62,785 nt of DNA from Prevotella sp. (GTDB lineage Bacteria > Bacteroidota > Bacteroidia > Bacteroidales > Bacteroidaceae). The position numbers and the translations under genes are program-made. A model generated the notes under the pieces. It had not been told where the DNA came from. It ran no database searches and saw only the letters and a list, made by a program, of their open reading frames with translations. The first letter of the stretch is position 1. Every line of letters begins with the position of its first letter. The DNA lies in NCBI GenBank assembly GCA_017538105.1, contig JAFYJN010000068.1, positions 1 to 62,785 on the forward strand. The letters run 5' to 3'. Positions 6,883 through 15,114 of this stretch are shown here, one piece after another.

Positions 6883-8384
6883 TTTCTCAGTGTGGCTTTG
6901 GGAATACCGAGTTGTTCGCGGTATTTGGTCACGGTGCGTCGTGCGATGGGGAAGCCGTGTTTGGCTAGTTCGGCTCTCAGTGCCTCGTCGTTCAGCGGAT
7001 GGTGTTTGTCCTCATGGTCGACAATTTCTTTGAGCGCATTTTTTATCTGCCGTGTCGATAGTTCCTTGCCGTCTTCGGTGGTATAACCGTCGGTGAAGAA
7101 ATGGCGCAGGGGAAAGGTGCCCCAGCGTGTCTGTGCATATTTCTGGTTGCTCACGCGTGAGATGGTGGAGATGTCGAGATGCGTCTTCTCGGCGATGTCT
7201 TTCAGTTTCATCGGGCGGAGCAGGTTTTCGTCACCCTCGCGGAAATAGTCGAGCTGCCACTTGATGATGGCGCTCATGGTGGCGCTCATGGTGAGTTGCC
7301 GTTGTTGCAGCGCGGTGATAAACCCTTTGGCTTTCTCCACTTTCTCCTTGGCATAGGTCAACGCTTCTTTTTCGCTTCGTGAGAGCGGCGTCTGTGCGTC
7401 TTTGAGGGATTGTGACAGTTCGGTGAACGATTCCGAGATGTGCAACTCGGGCACTTGTCCTCTGTTGATGGTAAAACTCACACTATCGTCTTCATGGGTG
7501 TCGACGATGAAATCAGGTGTTATCTGTTGTGTGCTTCTCCCTATTGTTTCGCCGAGGGGTGCTCCCGGTTTGGGGTTCAGCCGTTGTGCTTCGTTTTTCA
7601 GTTGTCGACCTTCCTCATCGTCAAGTTTCATGGCGGTGGCGATGCGGCCCCATCGGTTGTTCATGAAATCGTCGAAGTGACGTGTGAGCAGGGTGGTGAG
7701 GCGTTGTTTCTCCTCTCCCTCGTCGTGGCGTGCCACCTGCAGGAGCAGACACTCTTGCAATGTGTGGGCACCGATGCCGGGGGGGTCGAAACGTTGCAGT
7801 ATCTTCACCACCTCGTCGATTTCTTCCACGGTGGTGTAGATGTTCTGGTGGATGGCCAACTCATCGCAGAGTGTGTCGTTGTCTTTCCTCAGTAGGCCAT
7901 CTTCGTCGAGCGACCCGATGAGGTATTCCATGATGTCACGCTGTTGGTCGGTGAGGTCATATTCACCTGCCTGTTCGCGCAGTGTGTCATAGAATGATGT
8001 TTCCTCGCGCCATACAGGATAGTCGGTGTTCTCGATGTAGTTGCCGTAGTATGGCTCGTCGCCTTCCATGCGATCGTCACTGCCCATGATGGAGAGTGCG
8101 CGTTCCAGCTCATCCGCCCGTTGCTCGCGTTCGTCGCGTTGTTCCTCCGACTCACTGATGCCCATGTCTATGTTCGACGGCTCCTCTGCAAGATGGTCAT
8201 GGTGTTCTTCGATGGAAGAGGGCTCAAGGGCGGGGTTGTCGGCCAGTTCCGACACCACCTGTTCTTCCAGCTGTGTGATGGGCATCTCCAACAGTTTCAC
8301 CTGCAACATCTGTTGTTGTGACAGGTGTTGCACGGTCTGCTGTGTCTGCGTCTGCGCCTGTGTCTGGGTGAGTTTCTGTGCCAT
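6879..8384 (-). CDS. rpoN: RNA polymerase sigma-54 factor
   Basis: A 501-residue sigma-54. The N-terminal glutamine-rich activator-interacting region (QTQAQTQTQQTVQHLSQQQM, LLEMPITQLEEQVVSEL) is followed by an acidic linker, the core-binding region and a C-terminal HTH with the RpoN box ARRTVTKYRE close to the end. The start was placed at ATG 8384 (MAQKLTQ); the frame is open 38 codons further but that part does not resemble sigma-54 and overlaps the upstream gene. Sits in an operon-like run between a helical unknown protein and a PAP2 phosphatase. Activation requires enhancer-binding ATPases; none is encoded in the window. Confidence 0.96.
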   Translation of the reverse strand: MAQKLTQTQAQTQTQQTVQHLSQQQMLQVKLLEMPITQLEEQVVSELADNPALEPSSIEEHHDHLAEEPSNIDMGISESEEQRDEREQRADELERALSIMGSDDRMEGDEPYYGNYIENTDYPVWREETSFYDTLREQAGEYDLTDQQRDIMEYLIGSLDEDGLLRKDNDTLCDELAIHQNIYTTVEEIDEVVKILQRFDPPGIGAHTLQECLLLQVARHDEGEEKQRLTTLLTRHFDDFMNNRWGRIATAMKLDDEEGRQLKNEAQRLNPKPGAPLGETIGRSTQQITPDFIVDTHEDDSVSFTINRGQVPELHISESFTELSQSLKDAQTPLSRSEKEALTYAKEKVEKAKGFITALQQRQLTMSATMSAIIKWQLDYFREGDENLLRPMKLKDIAEKTHLDISTISRVSNQKYAQTRWGTFPLRHFFTDGYTTEDGKELSTRQIKNALKEIVDHEDKHHPLNDEALRAELAKHGFPIARRTVTKYREQLGIPKATLRK

Positions 8385-8407
8385 GTGTCGGAGTGTTGTC
8401 GGGAGTG

Positions 8408-9058
8408 TTATTTCTTGAAATAGTCCATCATCATCGACGCGGCGGCCACAAGCCGGTCGGGGTTGTCGTTGCCATAACGCTGCCAGATGGCGGTGCATGC
8501 CGTCAGCAGTTTCTCATCGGCTTGGAAACGTGGGCGCAGGTAGGGGTCGCACACCTGATAGGTGAGCAGCACGTTGACCACCGTTTCGGGTGTCACCTTC
8601 ATCTTTCTGGCCAGTTGCGCCACCTCGGGCGTCTCTTTCACCATCGTATTGGGCGTGAGACGGAAATACAGGTCGAGGATGATGGTGAGCATGATGGGTG
8701 TGAGCGTGGGATGCCCCTCGATAGGCATGAAGTCTTTCTCAAACGAGGCCTGCACGTCAACGCCCTCGTAGAACAGGTCGGCATTGTTGAACCCTTGCAT
8801 CTTGCGCAGTAGCTGCACCCCCTTGCGCAGTTTCTGTGGACTCTTGGCGTAGGTGTTCCACAGTCGTTCGATGCGTGGCGTGTCGAGCTGACGCATACGT
8901 ATCATCTGCGCATAGAGCACCTTCGGCTCGATGTGCAGTTCCAGGGCCAGGTTGACCATGCCGCGTGAATAGAGCGGTTTCACGCCCACGGGTTTCTTCA
9001 GATACAGCTGCATGAGCAAGAGCCAGTAGCTGTCGTCCCATCCTGTTTTTTTCGTCAT
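8408..9058 (-). CDS. Conserved helical protein of unknown function
   Basis: A 216-residue soluble, mostly helical protein without signal peptide or membrane segment. I recall similar hypothetical proteins beside rpoN in Bacteroidota but cannot name a family. Visible features are a Trp/Tyr-rich N-terminus (DDSYWLLLMQLYLKK), a middle segment rich in Arg/Leu and a C-terminal part DNPDRLVAAASMMMDYFKK. It ends 23 bp before the rpoN start and begins 12 bp after the peptidase gene, so all are probably one transcript. Confidence 0.8.
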   Translation of the reverse strand: MTKKTGWDDSYWLLLMQLYLKKPVGVKPLYSRGMVNLALELHIEPKVLYAQMIRMRQLDTPRIERLWNTYAKSPQKLRKGVQLLRKMQGFNNADLFYEGVDVQASFEKDFMPIEGHPTLTPIMLTIILDLYFRLTPNTMVKETPEVAQLARKMKVTPETVVNVLLTYQVCDPYLRPRFQADEKLLTACTAIWQRYGNDNPDRLVAAASMMMDYFKK

Positions 9059-9070
9059 GATGAAAGGGTT

Positions 9071-10135
9071 TTATGGTTTGTCCTGATGATTGTCCAGCAC
9101 TTGTCGCGACACCACGATGACGATGGTTTTCATGCGCAGGTATGCCTCGCTGATGAACATCATTCCACCGAAGGGGTTCTCCTTGCCCCATGAGTTCTTG
9201 GCGATGTAGTAGCGTTGTCCCTCGTCGTCGTGAGCCTTGCCCACGATGGCCATGCAATGGTCATCGGTGGTGGCGTGGCGGTCGAACTCTATCTGTCGCC
9301 GTCCCTGCGTGGCGTCCTTGGCGTCTATGTCCATCACGGCTATGCCCTCCTCGAATGAGAACCCCGGCTCGCTGATGTCACCCTCCCAGCATACGGCATG
9401 ACCTGTGGCCAGGGCATGATCTACGAGGTGTTGCAGACTGTCGAGGGGCACGTTCACGGCACATTCGGCATAGAAGTTGTCGGGCGACTCGATGACATAT
9501 TCACTGCCGAAGGGATGGTGTGTCCACGACCCCAGAGTGACATATTCCTGCTCACGAAGCACGCTGTGTGCAAATTCGAGCGGAGTGTATTCGCATGAGT
9601 ACATGAACACAAAACGGGGTAGGGGGCCCATCGTCTCTTGCAGTTGCTCCTCCACCTCATGCCGCACCTGTTCGGCACCTCGTGACTGATGTGTCATGCC
9701 GTCGGTCATGACCTCTAACTTACGACACAGGGTGGGGTAGTCGATGCTGTCGTAGGCGCGGAAGGTGCTCAACGGCTCGCATCCGTAGCGACGCATGAGG
9801 CGCAGCGTCATCGGTGCCATGCCACGGGTGGTCAGGGCGCGTTTCTCATTCTCGGAATAATTGCGCATGCACTGCTCGCGAAGGTACATAAACGCCAGGT
9901 GGTCGGCGCTCAGTTCGATGCTGTCGCCCTGCATCATGTGTTCGCTCTCGATGGTGGACAGCATGGCATATACCCAGCACAGCTCGCCATCGCCCTGGTC
10001 CTTCACGGGCATGTGTTTCAACAGCACATCGGTATGGAAGGTGTGCTTGGTCTGCGTTGACGCGCCGCGCTCCTTACTTTGTCCACATGCCATCATGAGG
10101 ACAGCGGCTGTTATGATGGCGAGAACCCCTCTCAT
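9071..10135 (-). CDS. C1-family (papain-like) cysteine peptidase, lipoprotein
   Basis: A 354-residue lipoprotein: signal peptide with lipobox LMMAC (Cys17), then a papain-fold domain. Catalytic Cys53 lies in DQGDGELCWVYA, the His in DDHCMAIVGKA and the Asn in AKNSWGKENPFGG. The overall layout resembles the bleomycin-hydrolase/C1B-like peptidases of gut Bacteroidota. The start was set at ATG 10135, which gives a proper signal peptide; the frame extends 18 codons upstream into the previous gene. 17 bp separate it from the upstream lipoprotein gene. Confidence 0.88.
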   Translation of the reverse strand: MRGVLAIITAAVLMMACGQSKERGASTQTKHTFHTDVLLKHMPVKDQGDGELCWVYAMLSTIESEHMMQGDSIELSADHLAFMYLREQCMRNYSENEKRALTTRGMAPMTLRLMRRYGCEPLSTFRAYDSIDYPTLCRKLEVMTDGMTHQSRGAEQVRHEVEEQLQETMGPLPRFVFMYSCEYTPLEFAHSVLREQEYVTLGSWTHHPFGSEYVIESPDNFYAECAVNVPLDSLQHLVDHALATGHAVCWEGDISEPGFSFEEGIAVMDIDAKDATQGRRQIEFDRHATTDDHCMAIVGKAHDDEGQRYYIAKNSWGKENPFGGMMFISEAYLRMKTIVIVVSRQVLDNHQDKP

Positions 10136-10152
10136 TGGCTGTTGTCGTGTTT

Positions 10153-10710
10153 TTATTTCATTTCGCCGTAAACGACTCCTTCTGGCCACGGCTGATAGTC
10201 AGGATATATTTTAACAATTCTGGCAAATGGCTGCCAGTCTATATCCTTATCTTGTATTGTCTCGTTTTCGGCCAGTCCGAACTCCACGGTGCCCGTTTTC
10301 ATGTTCCTGAATTTCCACAACACTTTGTGTTCATCCAGTGGTTTTATCCAGCCGCTGTTAACGGTGTTGTAGATGACTTTGGAGAATTTGATGGTTTCCG
10401 AGGTCTTGTAATAGACACCTTTCTGGAGGCGTGGCTTGCCGGCATTCTCGGGGTCGTTGGCTATATCATTGATTCCTTTATCCGAGAACTTTGTCAGTGT
10501 GAACAGGTCATATTGGTTGACTACCACAATGAACCCGTCATATTGCTCGGGAAGGTTTTTCAGTGTCCACCATCCTTGGATATAGTCATTCCTCAAATCT
10601 ACCGCCTCTTCCTCGTCGTCATCCTTGTTGCATGAGCTGGAACAGAGCGTCAATGAGGCCACCATCAACGACAGTAAAGTGAAGAGAAAATGCTTTGTCT
10701 TTTTGTTCAT
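10153..10710 (-). CDS. Lipoprotein of unknown function
   Basis: A 185-residue lipoprotein with signal peptide and lipobox ending at Cys27 (LCSSSC), then an acidic stretch (DDDEEE) that is a common outer-membrane export-like signal in Bacteroidota. The mature part (GWWTLKNLPEQYDGFIVVV) looks like a small beta-barrel of lipocalin type, which I cannot confirm. First gene of the run that leads through the C1 peptidase to rpoN; a good promoter lies 23-52 bp upstream. Confidence 0.8.
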   Translation of the reverse strand: MNKKTKHFLFTLLSLMVASLTLCSSSCNKDDDEEEAVDLRNDYIQGWWTLKNLPEQYDGFIVVVNQYDLFTLTKFSDKGINDIANDPENAGKPRLQKGVYYKTSETIKFSKVIYNTVNSGWIKPLDEHKVLWKFRNMKTGTVEFGLAENETIQDKDIDWQPFARIVKIYPDYQPWPEGVVYGEMK

Positions 10711-11053
10711 TGCCGAAATTGCTGTTTGCTTGCAAAGGTAGTGTAAACCGAAGACAATACAAAAGAAAAGTACATTTTTCTTTCTTTTCCGAAACGCCGC
10801 CTATCTTATTGGAAGGTAGGGAAAGTTGAGTTAAAAAACCAAAATTGCAATAGAGCGAGAGCAAAAGAAAACTTGTTTTCAGAGCATGAGCAAGTGCGAT
10901 GTATTCAGACATTCTAAAACACAGAGCAGGCTGTCCTTGACCCGCAATTCAATATTTATTTAATATTTGAGCAAACTATTATCAAAAGTCAATTAAAAGT
11001 CGTCATCAAACACAATTGTAAAATTTTGATTTTGATATTTGAAAAAATAACAT
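10711..11053. other. Gene-free interval with promoter-bearing repeat
   Basis: The part at about 10730-10880 (TGCAAAGGTAGTG, then AACCGAAGACAATACAAAA, TATCTTATTGGAAGGTAG, GAGCGAGAGCAAAAG) is a diverged copy of the blocks at 19576-19690 and 19728-19840. The remainder up to 11030 is AT-rich and shows no gene. Confidence 0.6.
10733..10762 (-). promoter_or_regulatory. Promoter of the lipoprotein-peptidase-rpoN-PAP2 run
   Basis: Minus strand: TTG (10762-10760), 19 bp, TACCTTTG (10740-10733). It is nearly identical to the promoter in front of the CoA-transferase gene (19577-19606): both contain TTGTCTTCGGTTT(A/G)CACTACC. Confidence 0.8.
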
Positions 11054-11061
11054 TATCTTCG
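11032..11061 (+). promoter_or_regulatory. Promoter of small gene at 11071
   Basis: TTG 11032-11034, 19 bp, TATCTTCG 11054-11061 (one mismatch to TAnnTTTG). It is only 9 bp from the ATG, so the message would have a very short leader. Confidence 0.5.
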
Positions 11062-11070
11062 CGTAAAAAA

Positions 11071-11244
11071 ATGAACAAAGAGCATATAACCGAAATATTT
11101 AGCGTCTTATCAGAGGTTGAGGATTACCTTTACAATGAACTTGACGTAATTTGTGATGAAGATTTTCTTGATGACACAAATCAACTTCTAAATAGGATCC
11201 GGCAATCAAAAGATTTATTGGAAAGAAATTATATCAAACAGTAG
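11071..11244 (+). CDS. Small acidic helical protein
   Basis: A 57-residue protein (MNKEHITEIFSVLSEVEDYL ...) predicted as two helices with many Glu/Asp. The ATG at 11071 was chosen because it follows a promoter-like TATCTTCG; the frame is open 15 codons further but would include the promoter. No family recognised. It stands alone between the rpoN run and a KilA-N gene on the other strand. Confidence 0.5.
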   Translation: MNKEHITEIFSVLSEVEDYLYNELDVICDEDFLDDTNQLLNRIRQSKDLLERNYIKQ

Positions 11245-11408
11245 TTTCTGTGATATTGTAAATACCTCTGATGTTCTTCCTCTATCCTTATCAATCGCAT
11301 ATCACGGTTTAAGCCTAAAGATTGTCAATCCCGACTCGACAGGCATAGACATTGCCGACGGAGAAATGCATGCTGAGTCTGCGTGTATTTCTTTCCCTTC
11401 ATAACGGT

Positions 11409-12209
11409 TTACTTTAACAGCTTCCTCCCTTCATTATCCTCCAAAACCTGCATCTGCTGGATGGCAATATGATTGAGTTTTACGAGCCGTTCGCCTTGTG
11501 GCATACCGTCATTGATAAGTACAGCGTTGATATTTTCCATATTCGAAAGACAGATGAGCTCGTTGATAGTGGCGTAGTCGCGGATATTGCCTTTGAGGTC
11601 TGGATTTGCCTCACGCCATTGTTTGGCAGTCATTCCAAACATCGCCACATTGAGCACATCGGCTTCCTCTGCATACTTCATCGCAGCTTGCTCGTGAGTT
11701 ACTTCTGCAGGAATGAGGTTGCTTTTGATAGCTTCGGTATGGATGCGGTAGTTGATTTTGGATAACTCGCGTTTGGCTGACCATGCAAGTTGCTTTTGTT
11801 CATCAGCTTTAAGTCTTTGATACTCCTTGACAAGTAAAAGTTGGAAACGCGGACTTATCCACATGCCAAAATGGTAGGCAATATCCCTATGAGCGTATGT
11901 ACCTCCATAACGCCCAGCTTTAGCCATAATGCCGATTGCGCCCGTTCGCTCTATCCATGCCTTGACAGACAAAACAAAGTTGTTGCTTCCTGCCTCATTC
12001 CTAATTGTATCGAATTCGGTACAATTAAAATTTGGGTTATATAACATCTCCCATTCACCGAGATATTCAATAGTACTCTTCAAACTCATCCATCTGAATA
12101 CTATGTGCTCCTGCATCTGGCTGTGAGCCATGTCGGTTAGTGAGATATAGTCTTCGTTCTGTACACTAACGACAGTAATCAGTGTATTATCTACTTTTAT
12201 CTTTGCCAT
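11409..12209 (-). CDS. KilA-N domain protein
   Basis: A 266-residue protein with an N-terminal KilA-N type DNA-binding fold: YISLTDMAHSQ, then a segment WIERTGAIGIMAKAGRYGGT and AHRDIAYHFGMWISPRFQLLL, typical of phage-derived KilA-N proteins. The C-terminal ~110 residues are helical and basic (RELSKINYRIHTEAIK ...). The start was set at ATG 12209 (MAKIKVDNT). KilA-N proteins are found in phages and genomic islands as antirepressor-like or accessory proteins; the role here is unknown. The mobile-element flavour fits the ATPase gene remnant next to it. Confidence 0.88.
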   Translation of the reverse strand: MAKIKVDNTLITVVSVQNEDYISLTDMAHSQMQEHIVFRWMSLKSTIEYLGEWEMLYNPNFNCTEFDTIRNEAGSNNFVLSVKAWIERTGAIGIMAKAGRYGGTYAHRDIAYHFGMWISPRFQLLLVKEYQRLKADEQKQLAWSAKRELSKINYRIHTEAIKSNLIPAEVTHEQAAMKYAEEADVLNVAMFGMTAKQWREANPDLKGNIRDYATINELICLSNMENINAVLINDGMPQGERLVKLNHIAIQQMQVLEDNEGRKLLK

Positions 12210-12236
12210 GATGATAATATTGAATATAATTTGATA

Positions 12237-12244
12237 CAAAGATA
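12237..12244 (-). promoter_or_regulatory. -7 element of the KilA-N gene
   Basis: Minus strand TATCTTTG (12244-12237), 28 bp from the start codon. No clear TTG at the expected distance. Confidence 0.5.
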
Positions 12245-12335
12245 ATATAATTTCATGTAATTGGCGATGTAGTCTACGTTAAGATATATTAACGTGTGTT
12301 CGACAAAATATAACTGTCTGAAAATTTGGTGATTA

Positions 12336-12494
12336 GCGAAAATTGTTGTAACGTATATGGTCCTTGCATACCTGCTCGAAAGTCTGACCTGCCCAACTAC
12401 TCTTGGCTGGATTGTCCAAAAAGTGAGTCCAGAAATGCTCATCTGGGTTCTGTCGGCCTTTTGCGGAAAATGTATCAAAAAAGGCTGTTTTAGC
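12336..12494 (-). pseudogene. Remnant of an AAA-family ATP-binding protein
   Basis: The minus strand encodes AFFDTFSAKGRQNPDEHFW, THFLDNPAKSSWAGQTFEQ and VCKDHIRYN before a stop. This closely resembles, from memory, the C-terminal half of the AAA ATPases (DUF234/DUF4143-like) that are common in Prevotella and Bacteroides, where FW-x(7-10)-W-x-G-x-x-FE-x-x-C-x-x-HI is conserved. There is no Walker motif upstream; the frame before it is non-conserved and overlaps a hairpin, and the similarity stops after HI. So this is a fragment of about 50 codons of a ~500-codon gene. Confidence 0.45.
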
Positions 12495-12530
12495 ACCTGA
12501 CTTTAGCAAAAATGCCCAAAATACAATAAA

Positions 12531-12576
12531 CTTAAGTGCGGAAACTATACAAAATATAGTAGTTTCCGCACTTAAG
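12531..12576. repeat. Long hairpin (16-bp perfect arms)
   Basis: CTTAAGTGCGGAAACT (12531-12546) and AGTTTCCGCACTTAAG (12561-12576) with a 14-nt AT-rich loop. It lacks a following T-run, so a plain intrinsic terminator is unlikely. It lies in a gene-free ~500-bp gap between the KilA-N gene and the next secreted protein gene, next to the ATPase remnant. Confidence 0.75.
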
Positions 12577-12700
12577 TAGAGAAAGTGGCTCATACAATAC
12601 ACCATGCCCGAGAAGTTTTATGGGTTGACTCTATACATTGCCCCCACAATGGACAATTGAAAAATAGTACGGAAACAACGGTGGATAATGGATTTTTTTG

Positions 12701-12708
12701 TACATTTG
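12701..12708 (+). promoter_or_regulatory. -7 element upstream of gene at 12741
   Basis: TACATTTG followed by CA, 33 bp before the ATG. Matches TAnnTTTG; no convincing TTG at -33. Confidence 0.5.
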
Positions 12709-12740
12709 CAGCGGAATTGTTCAATCTAAAACTTAACAAG

Positions 12741-13355
12741 ATGAGAAGAATATTATTGTCGATTATCTTTGTCTGCTGCACGATGGCACTGACGGCACAG
12801 AATAGTATACAAGTGAACTACCAAGGTTCAAAACCCACCATCAGCGACTTTGTGTCAGCCTACCTTCTCTCTTACGTCTGGGACGAGGAGGAGGATGTAC
12901 TCGACGAAGCGAGAAATGCCGCCAAACAGGTTTGGATTCAGCACCTTCAGGGCAAACCGCTGGACGAGTTCGATACGCTCATCATCGACGAGAAAAACGG
13001 CTATGTGGCCTATGAGTTCAGATATGGTGATTCTATGGTGAGGACAGAGATGTGCTACTGGAACGAGTCGGACCAGAAACATAAACTCTTTGCCTACAAC
13101 GTGAGATGTTTCGATAAAGGGAAGTACTCTCCCGGACAATTCGACGGCCTTACGTTCTACCGCTACAACAATGCCACGAAGAAGATGACCTTGTGTGAGG
13201 ACGTGGGCTTCGACGAGAGATTCATGACGGACGATGGTGCCTATAACTCCTATGCCCTGCCACGTACCGGCAAGGACATCGTTGTCACGTCGTGGTATGA
13301 CACGGGAAAGAGGGAGAAGACGCTGAAGTGGAATGGGCGTCGGTTCAGATTCTGA
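12741..13355 (+). CDS. Secreted protein of unknown function
   Basis: A 204-residue protein with an N-terminal signal peptide (MRRILLSIIFVCCTMALTAQ, cut after TAQ predicted). The mature part resembles small Bacteroidota periplasmic proteins with alternating beta strands (AYEFRYGDSMVRTEMCYWN, GLTFYRYNNATKKMTLCEDVG, ETLKWNGRRFRF); no family recognised. The ATG at 12741 was chosen because it gives the signal peptide and follows the promoter. It ends 6 bp before the U32 gene start, so the two are probably co-transcribed. Confidence 0.8.
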   Translation: MRRILLSIIFVCCTMALTAQNSIQVNYQGSKPTISDFVSAYLLSYVWDEEEDVLDEARNAAKQVWIQHLQGKPLDEFDTLIIDEKNGYVAYEFRYGDSMVRTEMCYWNESDQKHKLFAYNVRCFDKGKYSPGQFDGLTFYRYNNATKKMTLCEDVGFDERFMTDDGAYNSYALPRTGKDIVVTSWYDTGKREKTLKWNGRRFRF

Positions 13356-13361
13356 TATGTG

Positions 13362-14654
13362 ATGAAGATCAGTGATTTCGAGGTGATGGCACCTGTCGGG
13401 TCGCGCGACTCGTTGGTGGCAGCCATACAGGCCGGTGCCGATGCCGTATATTTCGGTATCGGAAAACTGAATATGCGCTCCCATTCGGCCAACCCGTTTA
13501 CCATTGACGACCTGCGCGAGATAGCTGCCACGTGCAACGAGCACGGCATCAAGTCGTACCTCACCCTGAACACCATCATCTACGATGGTGACATGGCCGT
13601 GATGCGCCAGATGGTGGATGCCGCCCATGAGGCGGGCATCAGTGCCATCATCGCTTCCGACGTGGCGGTGATGACCTATTGTCGTCAGGTGGGTCAGGAG
13701 GTACACCTGTCCACCCAGCTCAACATCTCCAACATCGAGGCCCTGCGGTTCTACGCCCAGTTTGCCGACGTAGTGGTGCTCGCCCGTGAGCTGAACCTCG
13801 ACCAGGTGGCGGAGATACACCGGCAGATAGAAGAACAGGATATACGTGGTCCGCAGGGTGAGCGCGTGCGCATAGAGATGTTCTGTCACGGGGCGCTGTG
13901 CATGGCCGTCAGCGGCAAGTGTTACCTCAGTCTCGACAATGCCGCCCGCTCGGCCAACCGTGGCGAGTGCATGCAGCTGTGCCGCCGCAACTATATCGTG
14001 ACAGATGCCGAAACTGGCACCCAGTTGAATATTGACAATAAATATATCATGAGTCCCAAGGACCTGAAGACCATCCGTTTCATCGACCGCATGATGGCGG
14101 CGGGTGTGCGGGTGTTCAAGATTGAGGGGCGTGCCCGGGGACCCGAATATGTCTATCAGGTGGTACGCTGCTACAAGGAGGCTATCCAGAGCGTGCTCGA
14201 CGGCTCGTTCAGCGAGGCGAAGAAAGATGAGTGGGATGCCCGATTGTCTGCCGTCTTCAACCGTGGCTTCTGGGATGGCTATTACCTGGGACAGACCCTG
14301 GGTGAGTGGAACAAGAACTACGGCTCCAACGCCACTGAGCGCAAGGTGTATATCGGCAAGGGCGTGAAATACTATTCGCGCTTGGGTGTGGCAGAGTTCA
14401 CGTGCGAGGCCGCAGAGTTCAGCGTGGGTGATAAACTGCTCATCACGGGACCCACCACGGGCGTGATGTATGTCGATGCCACGGAGATACGCTATGAGCT
14501 GCAACCCGTGGAGACGGCACAGAAAGGGACGCATATCTCCATCCCCGTACCGGGGAAGATACGGCCGTCGGACAAGTTGTTTAAATTAATACCCACCCCG
14601 ACCCTCCCCAAGGGAGGGTGCATAAGAGGAGACGGGGTGAACACTGTACACTAA
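13362..14654 (+). CDS. U32 family protein, TrhP-like tRNA hydroxylation protein
   Basis: About 430 residues. Matches the U32 family: ELMAPVGS-like MAPVGSRDSL, AGADAVYFG, YLTLNTI, VHLSTQLNISN, and the cysteine signature MFCHGALCMAVSGKCYLS followed by GECMQLCRR, all in TrhP/YegQ-type proteins that work with prephenate and iron-sulfur chemistry in forming 5-hydroxyuridine at tRNA position 34. The C-terminal domain (NYGSNATERKVYIGKGVKYY) fits too. Whether it is TrhP or another U32 member is inferred. ATG 13362 is preferred over the GTG three bases before. The last ~20 residues (PTPTLPKGGCIRGDGVNTVH) are encoded by a class A element, and the stop lies in its tail. Confidence 0.88.
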   Translation: MKISDFEVMAPVGSRDSLVAAIQAGADAVYFGIGKLNMRSHSANPFTIDDLREIAATCNEHGIKSYLTLNTIIYDGDMAVMRQMVDAAHEAGISAIIASDVAVMTYCRQVGQEVHLSTQLNISNIEALRFYAQFADVVVLARELNLDQVAEIHRQIEEQDIRGPQGERVRIEMFCHGALCMAVSGKCYLSLDNAARSANRGECMQLCRRNYIVTDAETGTQLNIDNKYIMSPKDLKTIRFIDRMMAAGVRVFKIEGRARGPEYVYQVVRCYKEAIQSVLDGSFSEAKKDEWDARLSAVFNRGFWDGYYLGQTLGEWNKNYGSNATERKVYIGKGVKYYSRLGVAEFTCEAAEFSVGDKLLITGPTTGVMYVDATEIRYELQPVETAQKGTHISIPVPGKIRPSDKLFKLIPTPTLPKGGCIRGDGVNTVH

Positions 14655-14690
14655 ACACTCATCACTCAACACTCATCACTCAACAAGAAA
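14592..14690 (+). repeat. Class A element with full tail, partly coding
   Basis: Core 14592-14618 (CCCACCCCGACCCTCCCC-AAGGGAGGG), tail TGCATAAGAGGAGACGGGG and CACTGTACACTAAACACTC, then ATCACTCAACACTCATCACT units to the sufE start. The upstream gene reads through the core and stops in the tail. Confidence 0.85.
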
Positions 14691-14691
14691 C

Positions 14692-15114
14692 ATGACAATT
14701 AACGAGATACAAGACGAGGTGATAGAGGAGTTTTCCGATTTCACCGATTGGATGGACAAGTACCAGTTGCTCATCGACCTGGGTAATGACCAGGAGCCGC
14801 TCGACGAGCGTTACAAGACCGAGCAGAACCTCATTGACGGATGCCAGAGCCGTGTGTGGCTGGTGGCCGACTACCATGATGGCTTGTTGTCGTTCACCGC
14901 CGAGAGCGACGCGCTAATCGTGAAGGGTATCGTTGCCCTGCTCATCCGTGTGCTCAGCGACCATACGCCTCAGGAGATTCTCGATGCCGACCTGTATTTC
15001 ATCGACCGCATCGGACTGCGTGAGCACCTCTCGCCCACGCGCAGCAACGGCCTGCTGGCCATGGTGAAACAGATAAAGGCGTATGCCTTGGCGTATGGGA
15101 TGAAAGATGCGTAA
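14692..15114 (+). CDS. sufE: Cysteine desulfuration protein SufE
   Basis: A 140-residue SufE-like sulfur acceptor. The catalytic Cys51 is in NLIDGCQSRVW; SDHTPQEILDAD and GLREHLSPTRSNGLLAMV are typical of the family. It accepts persulfide sulfur from a SufS-type desulfurase for Fe-S cluster assembly; no sufS, sufB or sufC gene is in the window, so it is a stand-alone gene here. Its 3' end overlaps the next methyltransferase gene by 8 bp. Confidence 0.95.
   Translation: MTINEIQDEVIEEFSDFTDWMDKYQLLIDLGNDQEPLDERYKTEQNLIDGCQSRVWLVADYHDGLLSFTAESDALIVKGIVALLIRVLSDHTPQEILDADLYFIDRIGLREHLSPTRSNGLLAMVKQIKAYALAYGMKDA

Noticed and set aside
11245-11408. Possible tRNA or small RNA gene in the gap before the KilA-N gene
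   Set aside because: I could not fold a cloverleaf or see conserved tRNA boxes; no promoter-terminator pair.
12855-14534. 559-codon open frame antisense to the U32 gene
   Set aside because: It spans parts of two real plus-strand genes, has His/Val-rich shadow composition and no domain; the U32 motifs settle the strand.
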